A stretch of DNA of 64,000 nt, taken from contig CM028672.1 in assembly GCA_016760335.1 (NCBI GenBank), forward strand, positions 11,696,001-11,760,000. The letters are read 5' to 3'. The stretch is from Gastrodia elata (taxonomy: Eukaryota > Streptophyta > Magnoliopsida > Asparagales > Orchidaceae). Shown piece after piece: positions 35,802 through 48,304 of this stretch (its first letter is position 1; every line of letters starts with the position of its first letter). The notes beneath the pieces were generated by a model. It searched no databases. It was not told the origin of the DNA and was given only the letters and a program-made list of their open reading frames with translations. The position numbers were made by a program, and so were the translations under genes.

Positions 35802-38157
35802 TGTGGCGACCGGGGATCGAAGTTCGAGAGTCTTTAAAGAACAATTCAATTTCAATTGAGAATAAATACATTTTTATAATTCAAAAAGGACATAAAATAA
35901 AATAATAAAATTCACAGTCCTTTTATACATAAAGCCAAAACACATGAAAAGTTACAACAGTTTGAATTTTACAAAATAAGAAATAAAATATCTACATTCT
36001 TCTGCTTCCTTTAATTCTTCTTCTTTTAACTTTGGCAGATCTTTTAAGCTTTTTATTTATCAAAACTTGAAAAAAATTTCAGTTTACCAGTCAGGTAGGA
36101 GTACACAAATTGTTCTTATAAAAATAAATCTAGCATCATATAATAGGTATGAATCACATATAAAAATAACAGAAAGACTGCAAATAAAGTAAGCAATTTC
36201 CAAATGCAATTTTTGCCCTCCAAAATAGCTGTGAAAATCAATATATATGAAATAAATTTTATCAAAAGCATTTATAACAATAAGTCGAGTCCGGAGACCC
36301 ATAGGCATAAATCTGTAGGAAGCTTATCTCGCCACCCATCGGTAGCTTACTCAAATTAGGAATTGATGGTGCGTCTTTCCTCTGAATTTGCCTACTTCCT
36401 ACAAGAGGCTAAATCCCTCCATATAACTCTCAGGGGCTGCTAGCTGGCCCAATCTGTACATATTCACAGTGTTGCGTTCCACCCTCCAAAGACATACACC
36501 ACAATATATATATAAATTCTTTTTGTTACATACTTTTTGATATAATTCTTTTACAGATTAAAATGCGGTAAGCAATGCAAATAATACTCAAATGGAAAAT
36601 GGCTCAAATAAGAATACTGAAATAAGACTTATAAGTAAATTTATGTACCTGACTTATTTTGATAAAATCAACCAAATTTAATTTCTTTGATCTGCCAAAA
36701 TAATGAAATTTATTAATTTAGTGTTTTTATCATGATTTGAAGTATTATAACTATTTTGATTTATTTGAATTTATTTTTATTAAGTTTTATAATTATTTAT
36801 GCCTTATAAAGTCAAATTGGGAATTTGACCTTATAAGGGCATTTTAGTAATTTTACCTTTAGTGAAATATAAATTTTATGTTAGTTTAATGTAGATTATG
36901 TTCTAAGTTTTTTCATAGAACCTGAATTTATTCAATTCTGATATGAATTGGCTGAGTTATAGCTAATCTAATTTTTAGGGTTAATAATTAGGGTTAAGTG
37001 TGATTAGTGAGTAATTAGTGAATTTGGTCACAAAATTATTAAACTAATTATATATTTAGGTTCTAACTTACTTTATGAGTCATTTAAAATTAAAATCACT
37101 TAATTTAGATTATTATATTTGCTAATATTCACTAATCAAATTTTCGAATGATTAGGGTTAATTAGGAGATCTAACCGTTGGATCCTAAATATTTTTGTAG
37201 TTTACTAAAATTTAGGATTTTTTGATCTAAATGGATATTTGAATCACCTATTTTAGAGTTAAATTGGCTAACTTATGGCTATTTGAAGTTTCTAGGGTTA
37301 AAGGCTTATTTAGGGTTAGGTCCTAATTGTGATTAGTCAAAATTTATACCCAATACTAAAATAAATACTACTAGAATATTCCTTAGGTTTTTATGAGTAT
37401 TTTAAGACCCATATTTAGTATGTTTGGGTTAATGGATTAAAAATTAAGATTGATTGATTATTTGTAACATATTTTGATTTATTTAATATCCTAAAATATC
37501 ACTTTACAAAATATTAATCTTACTGAAATTTAGATGGCACTAAAATAATCCTTGATTTTTGCTGATAAATTTAATGTATTTATTTGTTAATTTTTGTTAA
37601 GTATTTTATAAGTTATGAATTTTCAAAAATATGATTATTTATTCATATATTAATTTTACTGTTTATATTCATTTCTTAATGTTACTGAAATTTGTTATTT
37701 ATTTAATATGACTAATTTAATATTTATGTTTATTAATTAATTACTCTTATTTTTCTATTTATGAATATATATGAATTACTGTATTTGTTTTGTATAAATT
37801 TTATTATTTACTTTTGTTTTATATGTTTATTATATTTATTTATTATATTATATTTTCTGTTACTTTATAATTATTTGTATAGTTTTAAGTTTATGTGATT
37901 TTTGATATATTTATATTTTCTGATTATGTATTTATTTATCTATATATATATATATATATATATTTAAAATCTGTTTTAATTAAAAGTATATTAATATTAT
38001 TATTAATTTTTCTTTTCTGTTTGTTAATTATATTTATTAAAATGTTATTATTAAATCTAATATTTATATTATATTTTCTGTTATTATTAAAGTATGTATT
38101 ATTTTATATTATCTGATTTGATATATATATATATATATGAAATGATTAACTGTATAT

Positions 38158-38173
<16 letters not shown>

Positions 38174-38219
<46 letters not shown>
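38174..38219. repeat. (TA)n microsatellite
   Basis: About 23 uninterrupted TA units at the edge of the GC-rich island of the LTR unit. A shorter tract lies at about 37940-37962. Confidence 0.9.
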
Positions 38220-38223
<4 letters not shown>

Positions 38224-38398
38224 TTTTTTGGCAGGTGGGACCCGCGGTCAGACGGCGCGCGAGAATACGCGCCCGCTGGGCCCCACTTCTGCGCGTGACA
38301 CACAGGTGGGTTCGGGCCAGCCCGTCCAGCCCAGTCTTCTTCGTCTTCATCCTCTATCTCCCGAAGAGACGAGCTAGGGCACACGAAAGGGGAACCTT

Positions 38399-38427
38399 CC
38401 CGGCGACTATACCCCTCGACCCGTACG
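38399..38427 (-). promoter_or_regulatory. Conserved LTR promoter-like block
   Basis: The minus strand reads CGTACGGGTCGAGGGGTAT then AGTCGCCGG, nearly the same as 2726-2753 of the unit at 1647-6762. Both are followed by GTGCCCTAGC and a GC-rich segment. Likely a core regulatory or transcript-start region of this LTR family. Confidence 0.4.
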
Positions 38428-39795
38428 ACGTTGGAATGAGGGAAGCAAGGGCTACATAAGGATGTTAGAAATATGACTAAAGAAAGTCTATATTGCTTAA
38501 CAAATCAAACCCTAGTTTCATAGTGAAGGACGAGTCTTTTTAACGAAAAGTACTGCAGATCGATCGATCAAAACACAATATACTTAATCCAATCCATAGA
38601 TTAATCAATCAGAATTGTGAAATAACTTAGTAAATTGAATTGGATGCAATTTATTGAGTAGATTAGAAGATAAAGATACCTAAAATTGAACGGTGGAATC
38701 GCCTTATGTTCGATCAAAGGGATCGGGGCTTCGGAATAGGGACCGAACGAAGCAATGGTTATATCGGTCTTATACGAGTACCTAAGATATGGCTAAGAAC
38801 GGTGAACCTCATCGCAAGTGTCGTTGACCTTCGCGGGGTAAGTCGCGTGTCCAATGCTTGCGACGCGCTTTAGGTATACGTGAGTTCTAGGGAAGATGGG
38901 CTCGGACCGTCCGATCCTTCGATCGGACGGTTCGTTCGAACCGTCTGGATTAACGGAATAAAAACTTTAGGGGGGGCGGCGCTGTTAAGATAATTTAATA
39001 AATAATTATTTAATTTAATTTAATCAATTTAATTAATTAAACTTAACTTAATAATTATATTCCAAAATTTTTCAAAATATCAATCATAGCTAATTGAAGG
39101 CTTCTGAACACAATGGCACACTCAGATTTTTGATCCGACGAGTATTTAATTACTCGAATTTTCAGGTATAATATTAAAATATTTGTCAAAAATTCAATGA
39201 CTTCCAAATACGTTCAAAACTTCACCCCTGGCTAATTTGGGGGTGGTGAACGCAATGGTAAAGTCAGATTTTCAATCTGAGGTCAAAATTATTTAAATAT
39301 TAATAAACAATTGAGAATAAAATTTTGGTATTTTACAGTTGCCGACCTAGTACTATATTTCCCCGAGACCATCTGGAACACTGTGCATTGCCTTGAAACC
39401 CTCTGGAACATCACTAGAACTATGTCAGCACATTTCGTGCCAATCCAATCAGGCTCAACACCCAACAATCTCCCACTTGGATACTAATTGTGATTTGTCC
39501 ATCTTCAACCGGATCTTCTTCCCCTTAGCTCAACTTTAGCAAAAATTGCAGTGTGGCAGGCCTCCTTTGTAGCATTCCAAGGTCAATTGAAGCTGTTTTA
39601 TCAAGACCTTCTTATTCTTCATCTTCTCGTAGTCGCTGATTTTTTTTGCTACTTTTAAGTGGCAAAATAATTTCTTCTGTAGTGCAAATTTTTAGCGAAG
39701 TTTGCTCTATTGAACTTTCCTGACCTTGTATCTCATTTCATCTACTTATGCTCCCACTCAAACTAACAACCTTAAAACCATTATATGGTACCTCT

Positions 39796-40134
39796 TGTTA
39801 GGATCTCTAACTAGCAGTTCTATAGTAAATCTGGAGCAAAACCTACAAAATAGAAAACCATACATATGTTACAGAACAATCACAAGGAAATAATCATCCA
39901 AACATAATGATATATGTGAAAAACTCGATAACGAGAAAAACCATGAAGCCACACCACTAAAAAAAATCACTATGAAGATACCATCAAAAACTTATAAAAT
40001 TATTCTCGAGAAACCTTAACACGGAAGAAGAGGAATATTACACCCCTAGAGAGATCACACAAACCCTAACGTCCTTCTCTCTATGTACTTCCCTTGGTTC
40101 TTTAACTTAACTCTTGAACATATAACAACTTTCA
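39796..40134 (-). repeat. Copia-type LTR, right copy
   Basis: About 339 bp from TGTTAGGATCTC to AACAACTTTCA. Homologous to 34940-35253; it carries about 25 extra bases near 40021-40045 relative to that copy. Confidence 0.7.
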
Positions 40135-40268
40135 TGTGGAGTCGATTCTCTACACTCTTCGTCAGCTACTTGCCCTCTAGGAATTTCCATAATTTCCACG
40201 CTAACGTCTCCATCATCACTGCATACTTGATCTCCTGAGTTAAACAATTTAAGATTAAACCGCATGCA

Positions 40269-40511
40269 CTACGATTCATTTTGATCCAATCTCTCTAAAA
40301 TTTCTTTTGTTTTTTCTTCGACATCATGAACATCCTCCAGATTTAGTGCACATAATGAGTTTGTCACCTCGCGCCGCCACATGCCAAAGTTGTTCTTCCC
40401 ATCAAATTTGACAACATTAATCTTTGTTAGATGTGTCACAACTTGGTGGAGATACCTCTCCACCACCGACGACGACGAAATTCCAACAGCCTCTTCTATT
40501 CTATCTCCCAT
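40269..40511 (-). pseudogene. Copia gag, N-terminal fragment
   Basis: From ATG at 40511 the frame gives 80 residues with HLTKINVVKFDGKNNFGMWR, the start motif of another copia gag subfamily (K-F-D-G-x-N-F-x-x-W), then EKTKEILERLDQ and a stop. The rest of the element is missing to the left, where a copia LTR of a different type begins at 40134. It belongs with the PBS at 43031 and the LTR at 43044-44866, separated from them by the solo LTR at 40568-42989. Confidence 0.75.
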
Positions 40512-42143
40512 GTTTTTCCTTCTTGCTTTAAATACTCAAACACAAAACAAAATACACAGCTCGAAACTGTGATGACCAATGTTAGATTGGTAAAAACTAA
40601 ACTAACATCGGATGCATCTTTCCGCAGGATCATATTGGCAGTTAGATAAAATATTAGTTAACAAACATTCAAGCCATTCACATAAAAGAAACGATATTCA
40701 TTCAATTAAAAATAAAAATAACATCCAGAAATTATTACATAAAATTCCATGTTCATCAAACTATTAATCCTGGAAGGGGCAGTTATTTTCCCGCGCTACG
40801 CCTCTAGGCTATATCAACCGCCTTCAACTGTATCTGATCTGGCATTATAAAAATAATGTCTTAGTGCACATTCTAAATACAATGGATATTAAAAACATAC
40901 TTTAAAGCATAGTGGAAGGTAAAGAAAATAAGATAACATTTGCAGGGAAATACAGTGTGTTTCAAATAAAAGATAATCAGGTCACCTGCAACAATAAATG
41001 TTTTGTTCACATGCCAAATGTCAAAAAAAAAAGCAATAATTGCGTAAAATCTATGTTTATGTTTATGTCTATGATATCATGAAGTAATAATAGCGGTTAT
41101 GTTGGGCAAAGTCAGAACCATGAGGCTGGGTTCATATGCATTTAAGCATAAACCTTCACCTGGACCCACTTAAGGATTTCAGATGGCAACGTGCATTTAA
41201 GCAACCTTCACCTGTGCCTCCCTCAAAGGCTCCAGATGGCACCCTTATAGCTCCCGAGGACTAGCCCCGTCCCTAACATAATCATACTCCGTTTCGGAAC
41301 CCTTCTTGCAACATTCACAAGACACATAAACATCATTCAATTTCTCTTACATCATTAGCAGTAAGAATATCATATCAAGTAGTAATAAGCTCAAAGCGAT
41401 GCATAAGCAGCAATTGAAAGTAAAAGCATATAAAATAATATCCAGTGTACCATTTGTTTTGACTTAATTAGATGAATCACTCACAACTTGAGGTGTCTGC
41501 AAAAATTATAATTGAGGCTTTATTAAACTATGAAACTATCTATTTACAAGATTTAGAATTAGTATTCGTGTTCCCTAGTTTACCTTTAGATGGTTACTTA
41601 GATCTAAATCTTATAAGAGTAGATTATACAATAAAAATGTCTAATTGAATTGTTAATATTTATACTAACCCTTCTTTTATCCACATCGAACTCATCTATT
41701 ATGATAGGGCAGAACGCAGGCTTCATTCAAGCAAGATTTCAAAACTATTAAATTATTTATTTATGATATAACTTGGTATGAACTCAAAGCTTAATATTTA
41801 TTAAAGTATAAACTAGGATAGGAGATTGACAAATAAAAATTATAACTTACTTCAGAATTTATCAAATAATTGATTTGGACTAATTTGAGGTCTTCCTAAT
41901 GTTGGCTAGTAAGATCTAATCATAGTGCTGTAATACTATTTTTAATCATTTTAATACTTCATTAAGCAAAATAAAAACCTAGTCTTATGTTAAGTGATCT
42001 ATTTGTTGCTAATTCTTAAGTTCAAATTATTATAATATTAAAACTATCAAAATAAGTTATTTAATTTATTTATAACAATTATTTGTTATTAATATTAATA
42101 TTATTATTATTATTATTATTTATTATATATGTATATATACATA

Positions 42144-42149
<6 letters not shown>

Positions 42150-42211
<62 letters not shown>

Positions 42212-42212
42212 C
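42150..42212. repeat. (TA)n microsatellite
   Basis: Long (TA)n with a few interruptions (ATATACATATATAT), next to the GC-rich island of solo LTR copy C and ending in ACACACACG. Confidence 0.9.
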
Positions 42213-42575
42213 ACACACGTATTTCATCCCTTTCTATTCGACAGAAGGGCTTGCCTTACGGACGACTCGAGTCGAGCGAGTCGAGCAAGCGGAAGGAGGA
42301 ATCGGTGCAGAGAAGAGGTCGATGCGGACGAGTCGAGTCGGCGCCGGGACGGGATGGTCGAGTCGAGTCGATTGCGCCCCGGTCCTTGTCCTTCCGTCGG
42401 TCGCAGATAAGAAACGACGCACCGTCGCAGGTAGGGATCGACGCACCGTCACAGGTAAGGGTCACTCGCTCACCTGCTAAGCTTCCGTCGGATGCGGTTC
42501 GTCCGTGCGGTAGGGAGGCCGAATGACTAAGAGGAGAGGGGGTTTGCTCGAGTGGTGAGGGTCTTCCGTCTCTTC

Positions 42576-42622
42576 CCGAATAAATAGGACGTGCGTATGT
42601 AACGCACGTCCAATTTATTCGG
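42576..42622. promoter_or_regulatory. 47 bp near-perfect palindrome in the solo LTR promoter island
   Basis: Two 21-base arms around loop ATGTA, with a single A-A mismatch. Inner arms GGACGTGCGT and ACGCACGTCC are perfect; outer arms CCGAATAAAT and ATTTATTCGG are perfect. The sister copy has a diverged but still pairing palindrome at the same place (52934-52978). Read on the minus strand the arm contains CCTATTTATTCGG, a TATA-like box. Possibly a binding site for a dimeric factor or an RNA hairpin at the transcript start. Confidence 0.6.
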
Positions 42623-43030
42623 CCATAATGCGCAAGTTACGATTATTCTTTATTTACTCCTTCCTAAAACAACAGCATACTCTTAGTTTCCTTAACAATT
42701 CTTCCTAAATCAATGACGATTTAATTGTTTTTCAGTTTCAGCAGATTTAATTTCTTGTTAAATATGATCTAAATATGAGGAGTTACGTTTTATCAATTCA
42801 AATATGCATTTAATGAATGTTTAAACCTCAATTTTAGTTGAAACGGTCTTTAAAACCTCCTAATTTAAGAATTGAAACTGAAAAATCAAATTTTAGCGGG
42901 AGTTTTAACGGGAAACTGAAATTTGCGGGAAATTTAACGAATCAGGATTTCAATTTTTTTTTGCCTTATAATGACCTAGGGTCATTACAGAAACAAACCC
43001 TAATCCTCAAGCACAAATAAGACAACTTCT

Positions 43031-43041
43031 CTCTGATATCA
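43031..43041 (-). other. Copia primer-binding site
   Basis: The minus strand reads TGATATCAGAG two bases inside the LTR ending at 43044; the canonical initiator-Met-tRNA complement is TGGTATCAGAG (one mismatch). Confidence 0.75.
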
Positions 43042-43424
43042 CTTGTTGGGATCTTGACCCGATAGTAGGGTTTCAACAATGAGAATTAAATCTTGTGTAA
43101 ATGTTAAGCAAATCAAAATAAAGCAATAAAAATCCACATGCAAGCACAATCACAACACAAAGACAAAGATTTACGTGGTTCGATATTAATACATACGTCA
43201 ACGAGGAGAAGAACAAAAAAATTTCACTATTGAGAGGAGATTAAAGAGACTTATGGTTAGCAAACCCTTACACAAACCCTAAGAGTTTTTCTTCTTCCTT
43301 CTATAGAGCAGCCACCACACACAAAACTATATGGAGGCTGATATATTTGAATATTTTGGCCTCTTAACCCTCAAAAGGGCTTAAGAATATTTATCGGCGG
43401 CTCAAATTTGTGCTTGCTGAGTCG

Positions 43425-43575
43425 CAGGCGCCACGGCGCACTATAGCGCTCGCGTCTTGAACGCTCAGGCATTGCGGCACGCTATGACACATTGTAGCGC
43501 GCTATAGAGCCCACATCTCGAGCAACTGATGCTGCGACGCGCTATAACGCCCAGCCTCTCAAGCAACTGGGCGAT
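43425..43575. repeat. GC-rich palindromic word array, locus 2
   Basis: Four to five words such as GCGCCACGGCGCACTATAGC and GACGCGCTATAACGC, spaced 35-50 bases by spacers with CTCGAGCAACT or CTCAAGCAACT. It is located in the copia LTR at 43044-44866. Confidence 0.8.
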
Positions 43576-43974
43576 GCGACATGCTTCCAAACTGCTCCTC
43601 ATCAACACCTGACAACTAAGCTAAGGGGATAAAAATGCTAACAAACAGCCAGTCATAAAAGTTGATCAACAAAGAAATTGACAAAAGGTTTGGTAATGTT
43701 CAAATGATAAGAATCGATGTAAATGAAAACCAGAAAGATGTCCCCAAGGTGAGCTGAAAGGCTAAACATGTGAAAAGCATCAATAAGAGAAATGCAAGGT
43801 GAACAACAAAGCTAAACATGGGCAGATGATGGGAGCCGATCATGAGCTGAGCAAAGTTGTCATGACAAGTTAAGTTGGATGGGTTCATCTTTGTGGCAGC
43901 ATTCGAGAGTGCCAGTATAACCTTGACATTATACTTTCCTCTCATTTTAAGGAGTATTATAAGTATAAACTGTT

Positions 43975-44290
43975 ATGCGTGGAGAGCCTTTAGTGCCAAG
44001 GAGCAGCAAAAGCGCTGTTGCGCGCCGTGCCGCGCCCAAGCAATTTTTACTCGAGAGCTGAGGCGGTGTCGCGCGCCTTGGCGGTCAGAAATTGAGAAGC
44101 AGGCGCTGCAGTGCGTCGCAGCGGAAATCGTCGCCGTTGAGTATCAGCAGGTCCATCCAGAGGCGTGGGTGCTACAACGCACCACAACAATCTAAACTCG
44201 AGACTGTGGGCGCTACAGCGCGCCGTGGCGCGCCGCAGCAGATTCAATTCAAGAACACAGGCGCTACGGCGCGCTGTAGCGCCCGACGGA
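43975..44290. repeat. GC-rich palindromic word array, locus 3
   Basis: At least five words including GCGCTACAGCGCGCCGTGGC and GCGCTACGGCGCGCTGTAGC, with spacers containing TCGAGA/TTCAAG. The last word is an almost perfect palindrome. ORFs over it on both strands reflect only the high GC content. Confidence 0.85.
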
Positions 44291-44866
44291 AATCAGCCCA
44301 GTTCAAGTTAGCCCTAAGCAAATATGAGGTCATTTTGAACTTTTTAGGGCCTGTTTCTTCAGCTGAGTACTTAAGTAAACATTAGGAGGAGATTCTCAAG
44401 TTCAATGAATGCAAATGAAGTCAAGTGAGGCTGGAAGCTTGTGTGAGAAGGAAATTCCTAGGCTGAACTCTAAGGAAGCTGTAGTGCAAGTCAGGCCTTG
44501 CATGTTGGAGGAGATACTCCAGGTGGTGGCTGCTTTGTCTCCTCTCCATTTTAGAGTAAAAGCTTGAGCAGTTTGTGCTAAAATGATAAGCTCTTTGCAA
44601 CTCTATAACTTACTATCATATTCTAGTAAATTCTTGTGGTATGGCCCATTCTTAGATTTTCCACGTATATCTTGGTGTTTGAATGTTTTGTGTGTTGTGA
44701 CTCTTGCATACATGTGATGTATTTTAATTTCTTGTGATTTTCTATGATTTCTAAAATTGCTTGATAACCGTCAACGCAACCCCGGTCCTCGAATCAAAGT
44801 GTGCGCTCTTTATCAAACCGCTTCAGCTGCAAAATAATGCGTGCTGCTGAGGGTTCATCCCCAACA

Positions 44867-47800
44867 TAAACATCTAAAATAATGACGTGCTATTTGCAAT
44901 GCCCAAGATTTCAAAAATCTTTGAGCTCATTGCACCATCCAAAAAGGAGAATGCATTCACAGCTCACTCATTGTTAAATAATAACCAAAAACTCAAGATG
45001 GAAGAAGATAACAACAGGAAGTCAAGATGCCAACAACTGAGCCATTGGCAAAAAATTACATCAACTGATCCATTGACATAATATGATAAAAATATAATCT
45101 TTCCACTGCCAAAATATATACTACCAATGAACCGCATCATGAAGCGTTGTTGAAAGTGGAGGCACCTAATACAGGGGATAAAGGTCATCACGAATACTGG
45201 AGATATTAAAAGTCAATAGTGAAGCGAAAAAGATATCTACAAATAAAATTGAATAGCCCTGTGATCATTCGCCCAACCAAGAAAGGTATCATGAGAGAAT
45301 TTGGGTGGCGCCTTAGTCACCGAGAGCGGAGACATTGACAACAAAGAATATATAGATAACATCATTAAAGAGAGACCATATGACAATAGAGTCAATAATA
45401 GCATGATTGACTTGGCGACAATGATAATAAATGCATTAGTTATTTATATCATCTTTGCCACCTCACCCACAAGATCTCCTGAAAAAGTACAAAAAAAATT
45501 AAAGACAGACTATTCCAATTTATAGGTCTAGTAGTTCGAACGGAGTGCAACCATGAGTAAATGCTTGTGGAGAGTGAAAGTGCTCGATAGCGCCCTTTGA
45601 AGAATAAAAGACTAGCATTTCAAATAATGAGCGTGGAGTGTCATTACACCAAAATACGAAAGTGTATACTCAACAAAGAAACGAAGTAATCGATTACATA
45701 GACAAACACCAATGAGATGACTTTCTAAATAATAACATTTCTCACGCCAATACATTTATTGCAAATGAGCCACATCAAGAAGAAATATGTTGCAAGTGGA
45801 GTCAAACAGAGCAACTGAATGTCAATGGATAAATGGCTGCTCAATGATTGAAAAAATAGGGCAAGGATTACCAGGAATGGCATCATTTTGCTGGGACACT
45901 GACAAGCAAACATAACAAAAAGAAGTACCAAGTTGTTACTAGGCACATTGACTCGTATAGATGAGAGTTTTCCAAGGACAAGATAGCGGCCATCATGGTC
46001 TAAAAGAAACAAAACTAGGGCAAGCTATTTGGATAAACAATAGCTTTTGAGCAAAGGGGAAGGCTCGTTGAGCATAGCATTTATATCCAAGCTGCCATGT
46101 TAAGAGGTATTGACATTCAAGATGATGGCTCATTGGTTGAAAATTGAAGAAGAATGAGTGAAAACATGATTCTTCGATGATGAATGGCATGTGGCATTAT
46201 TTTCTTAAGTATGATTGTTCAATAATGTTAATGGCACAAAAAGGTTATGATGTTGGTTCCTTAGGGATAATAGTCATGAATCTATTAGACAAAAATGGTT
46301 GTCTTGACAGCTCCTGCAGTATATGGTGATTTTAGATAAAAAAATGAATTGCATTTCATAGCCTTTGCACAACAATGATGCCCTACAAGACAAGTTGAGA
46401 AAAATATAGCAATATTTAATAGCAACTTCTTACCTGACATGCTGATCACGATAGCCAATTGGTCTTCAAAAGGACTAGTCACTGATGCAAATACAATTTA
46501 TATTTTTATTATGAGCTCTTGACATCATTTCTTTTAATGAGAACGACGCTACGACCTTCATTTTTGTGTACTCAACTCCTAATGTACAAGCTGTTGTAGC
46601 ATTCAAATCAGCAAATATAATAAATACTGGCCCCTAGTCTTTGAGAAAAGTAACCAAGTCATAAGATAATCTTTTTGCCGACGGGGTTGCCCTTGTGTTC
46701 TAAATAATAGCAGCCAACCCGACTTTTGTTAGCTATAGAATATATAAAGCTTGCAAGGACAATTTGATATTATCCCCCGACAAGCAGCGCCTGCCTGCCC
46801 CCAACTACTTTAAGTAACCTTTGGCTTACATTAAGCAAGGAGTCACAGTTGACAGCTTGAGTGTCATTCCCAACATAATTAGCGTCAAATTAACTCACCA
46901 CTGATAAAGTTCATCAAACTCTTCAAGCCAGATAAAGTGGGTTGACGATGCCAATAAAACGCTTGTCACATTTTATATACATTAAAAGCGTACATTATGC
47001 ACTTGTAATATGCGTAGCAATGGCTTGGCAAGTTGCATTAAAAGAAGCCGCGCTATTTCACAAAGTGCCCCCACAACACTCGCTCACATAAAGCCTAGCA
47101 AGCTCATAATAAAAAAGGCAGTGCGATCTTCTCAATAAAGGTACTAATCATCAATGTAAAATCTCATAAATTAATCTTAAGTAGAACAATTTTTATGAGA
47201 CTTTAGAGTAATATCAAGACTAGACACTAGCTAGAAAAATTAAAGCTGGATTAACTCTTGGTTCACTAAAGCAAGCTTTGCACAAACAAAATAATAGGAC
47301 CATTGTGCTACTCATTGCACATTATGCTTTGAAAACATTGCGTGATGCAAACATTAAAAAGTTATTGATAATTTAGTAATAATCAATTACTATAAAAGAA
47401 AATAACTTAATACCAAATGGTGGTATTAATGCTATATAAATAGGTCAAAGCTTATTTCAGCATAACCATAATTTAAATTCAATATTTGTTGTGACCTGCA
47501 TTACATTCATCAGCTTTAGGTAATATTTGTAATGTGAAGTGTCACTCAGACAAATGGGTCTACTAGTATGACCGATGACATCACAACCTAAGAAAATTAA
47601 AAATAATAAAAGTAAAACAAATTCAGAATATGCTTATTAATTAATTAATCCATTACGAAGTGCACGACAATACTTGCAACAAGAGTCACTTTCTAGCTTA
47701 AGAACATAATCCACAATGTGAGTGAGCATAGCTCAACAATTCTTAATATAACTGACACTACAGTGTACTATAAGAACCATATATGCAATGTTAAAATATA

Positions 47801-48304
47801 CAAAACATAATGATGAACAAATCTGAAATATATATAGAACAAACATATTAAACTAAGTGATTGAGCTATACATCTACAGGATATATACAACCTTTTCTAT
47901 ATAGTTATCAGCCAAAACATTGTAGAATAGAACTATTTGGAACAGAACTGAAATCACTGAATTAACAAAATCTTTTGCTTATATATGCTAGAATACTTAA
48001 CTTACACATTGTGATGTAAAAATAGGAGTCAATAAAAGAAATGAAAGGGTGCAACTACAAAAACGAACTCATTGAATTTCAGAATAGAATACACAGGTAA
48101 CAGTCATCAACACAAAGGTGCTCTTTCAAAATTCATATTTCATATCTCAAAGTACATAAAATCTAAGTGATCTTATAACTTATGTCCATTCCAACCCAAG
48201 GTTTGCGCAAGGCCAGCACCAAAAACAAAATTGGGATTCAAAAATCTCCAAAAAAATGGAGACCATAAGGCTCAAGAACTGAACAAAATATCACTCACCC
48301 GCAT
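44867..48304. other. Unclassified accessory DNA
   Basis: No recognised domain. Between 44990 and 46200 related phrases such as GAGCCATTGGCAAAA, GAGCCACATCAAGAAG and GGCTCATTGGTTGAAAA recur at intervals with gttgaaagtgga/gttgcaagtgga, suggesting an old degenerate tandem repeat of several hundred bases. Short ORFs at 45301-45525 (+) and 45725-46190 (-) have no family resemblance. Confidence 0.45.

Larger units (their letters stand above)
35802..39337 (-). mobile_element. LTR-only unit (probable solo LTR), 3.5 kb
   Basis: The plus strand starts TGTGGCGACCGGGG and ends GGTATTTTACA; flanks are gctgc (35797-35801) and gttgc (39338-39342), one mismatch. Read on the minus strand its first 300 bases have the paired CAAATTAGC(T/C)AGGGGTGA-like words (39226 and 39085), then a GC-rich island (38225-38450) followed by (TA)n at 38174-38219, the same order as in 1647-6762. 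The block at 38399-38427 is shared with that unit. No coding domain inside; ORFs over the TA tracts are artefacts. Confidence 0.7.
34940..40134 (-). mobile_element. Copia-type LTR pair enclosing a short internal region and a nested LTR-only unit
   Basis: LTRs at 34940-35253 and 39796-40134 match along their length (GTTAGGATCTCTAAC start, CTCTTGAACATATAA near the end). Left of the right LTR the minus strand reads AGAGGTACCATA, a degenerate Met-tRNA binding site, supporting minus orientation. After removing the nested unit (35802-39337) only about 1 kb of internal DNA remains, without pol domains. It includes CAATCTCCCACTTGG at 39467-39481, a word typical of a copia polypurine-tract junction, so pieces of more than one element may be joined. 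No clear outer duplication was found. Confidence 0.55.
40568..42989 (-). mobile_element. Solo LTR copy C, 2,422 bp, TSD gaaac
   Basis: The plus strand runs from TGTGATGACCAATG to CTAGGGTCATTACA, flanked by an exact 5 bp duplication gaaac (40563-40567 and 42990-42994). It sits in the leader between PBS and gag of a copia element. Sister copy at 50847-53225 in the same orientation: both have GGATGCATCTTTC near the left end, GACTAGCCCCGTCCCTAAC in the middle and GACCTAGGGTCATTACA at the right end. It has a GC-rich island (42230-42600), a (TA)n tract and a long palindrome. No coding domain. Confidence 0.93.
43044..44866 (-). mobile_element. Copia 5' LTR, about 1.8 kb, containing two GC palindromic arrays
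   Basis: The plus strand starts TGTTGGGATC and ends CATCCCCAACA, giving inverted ends TGTTGGG/CCCAACA. A primer-binding site lies just inside the left border. It contains TTTACGTGGTTCG at about 43170, a word common in plant copia LTRs, and two arrays of the GC-rich palindromic word (43425-43575 and 43975-44290). The right border has no matched partner LTR in the window, so it is less certain than the left. Confidence 0.65.

Noticed and set aside
38094..38459. 121-codon ORF over the TA tract and GC island (and its minus-strand partner)
   Set aside because: The frame is open because (TA)n encodes alternating Tyr/Ile without stops and the GC island lacks stops; no domain. It is inside a solo LTR.
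39467..39481. Separate complete copia element ending at this polypurine-like word
   Set aside because: CAATCTCCCACTTGG is typical of a copia 3' junction, but the adjoining LTR is cut by the unit at 35802-39337 and no partner LTR or pol was found, so only a remnant is claimed.
42083..42526. 147-codon ORF in solo LTR copy C
   Set aside because: Same artefact: a TA microsatellite followed by a GC-rich island; not conserved as protein in the sister copy D.
43975..44290. Protein-coding gene in GC array 3
   Set aside because: Three overlapping ORFs on both strands follow the palindromic words; open frames come from GC content and the absence of TA-rich stops.
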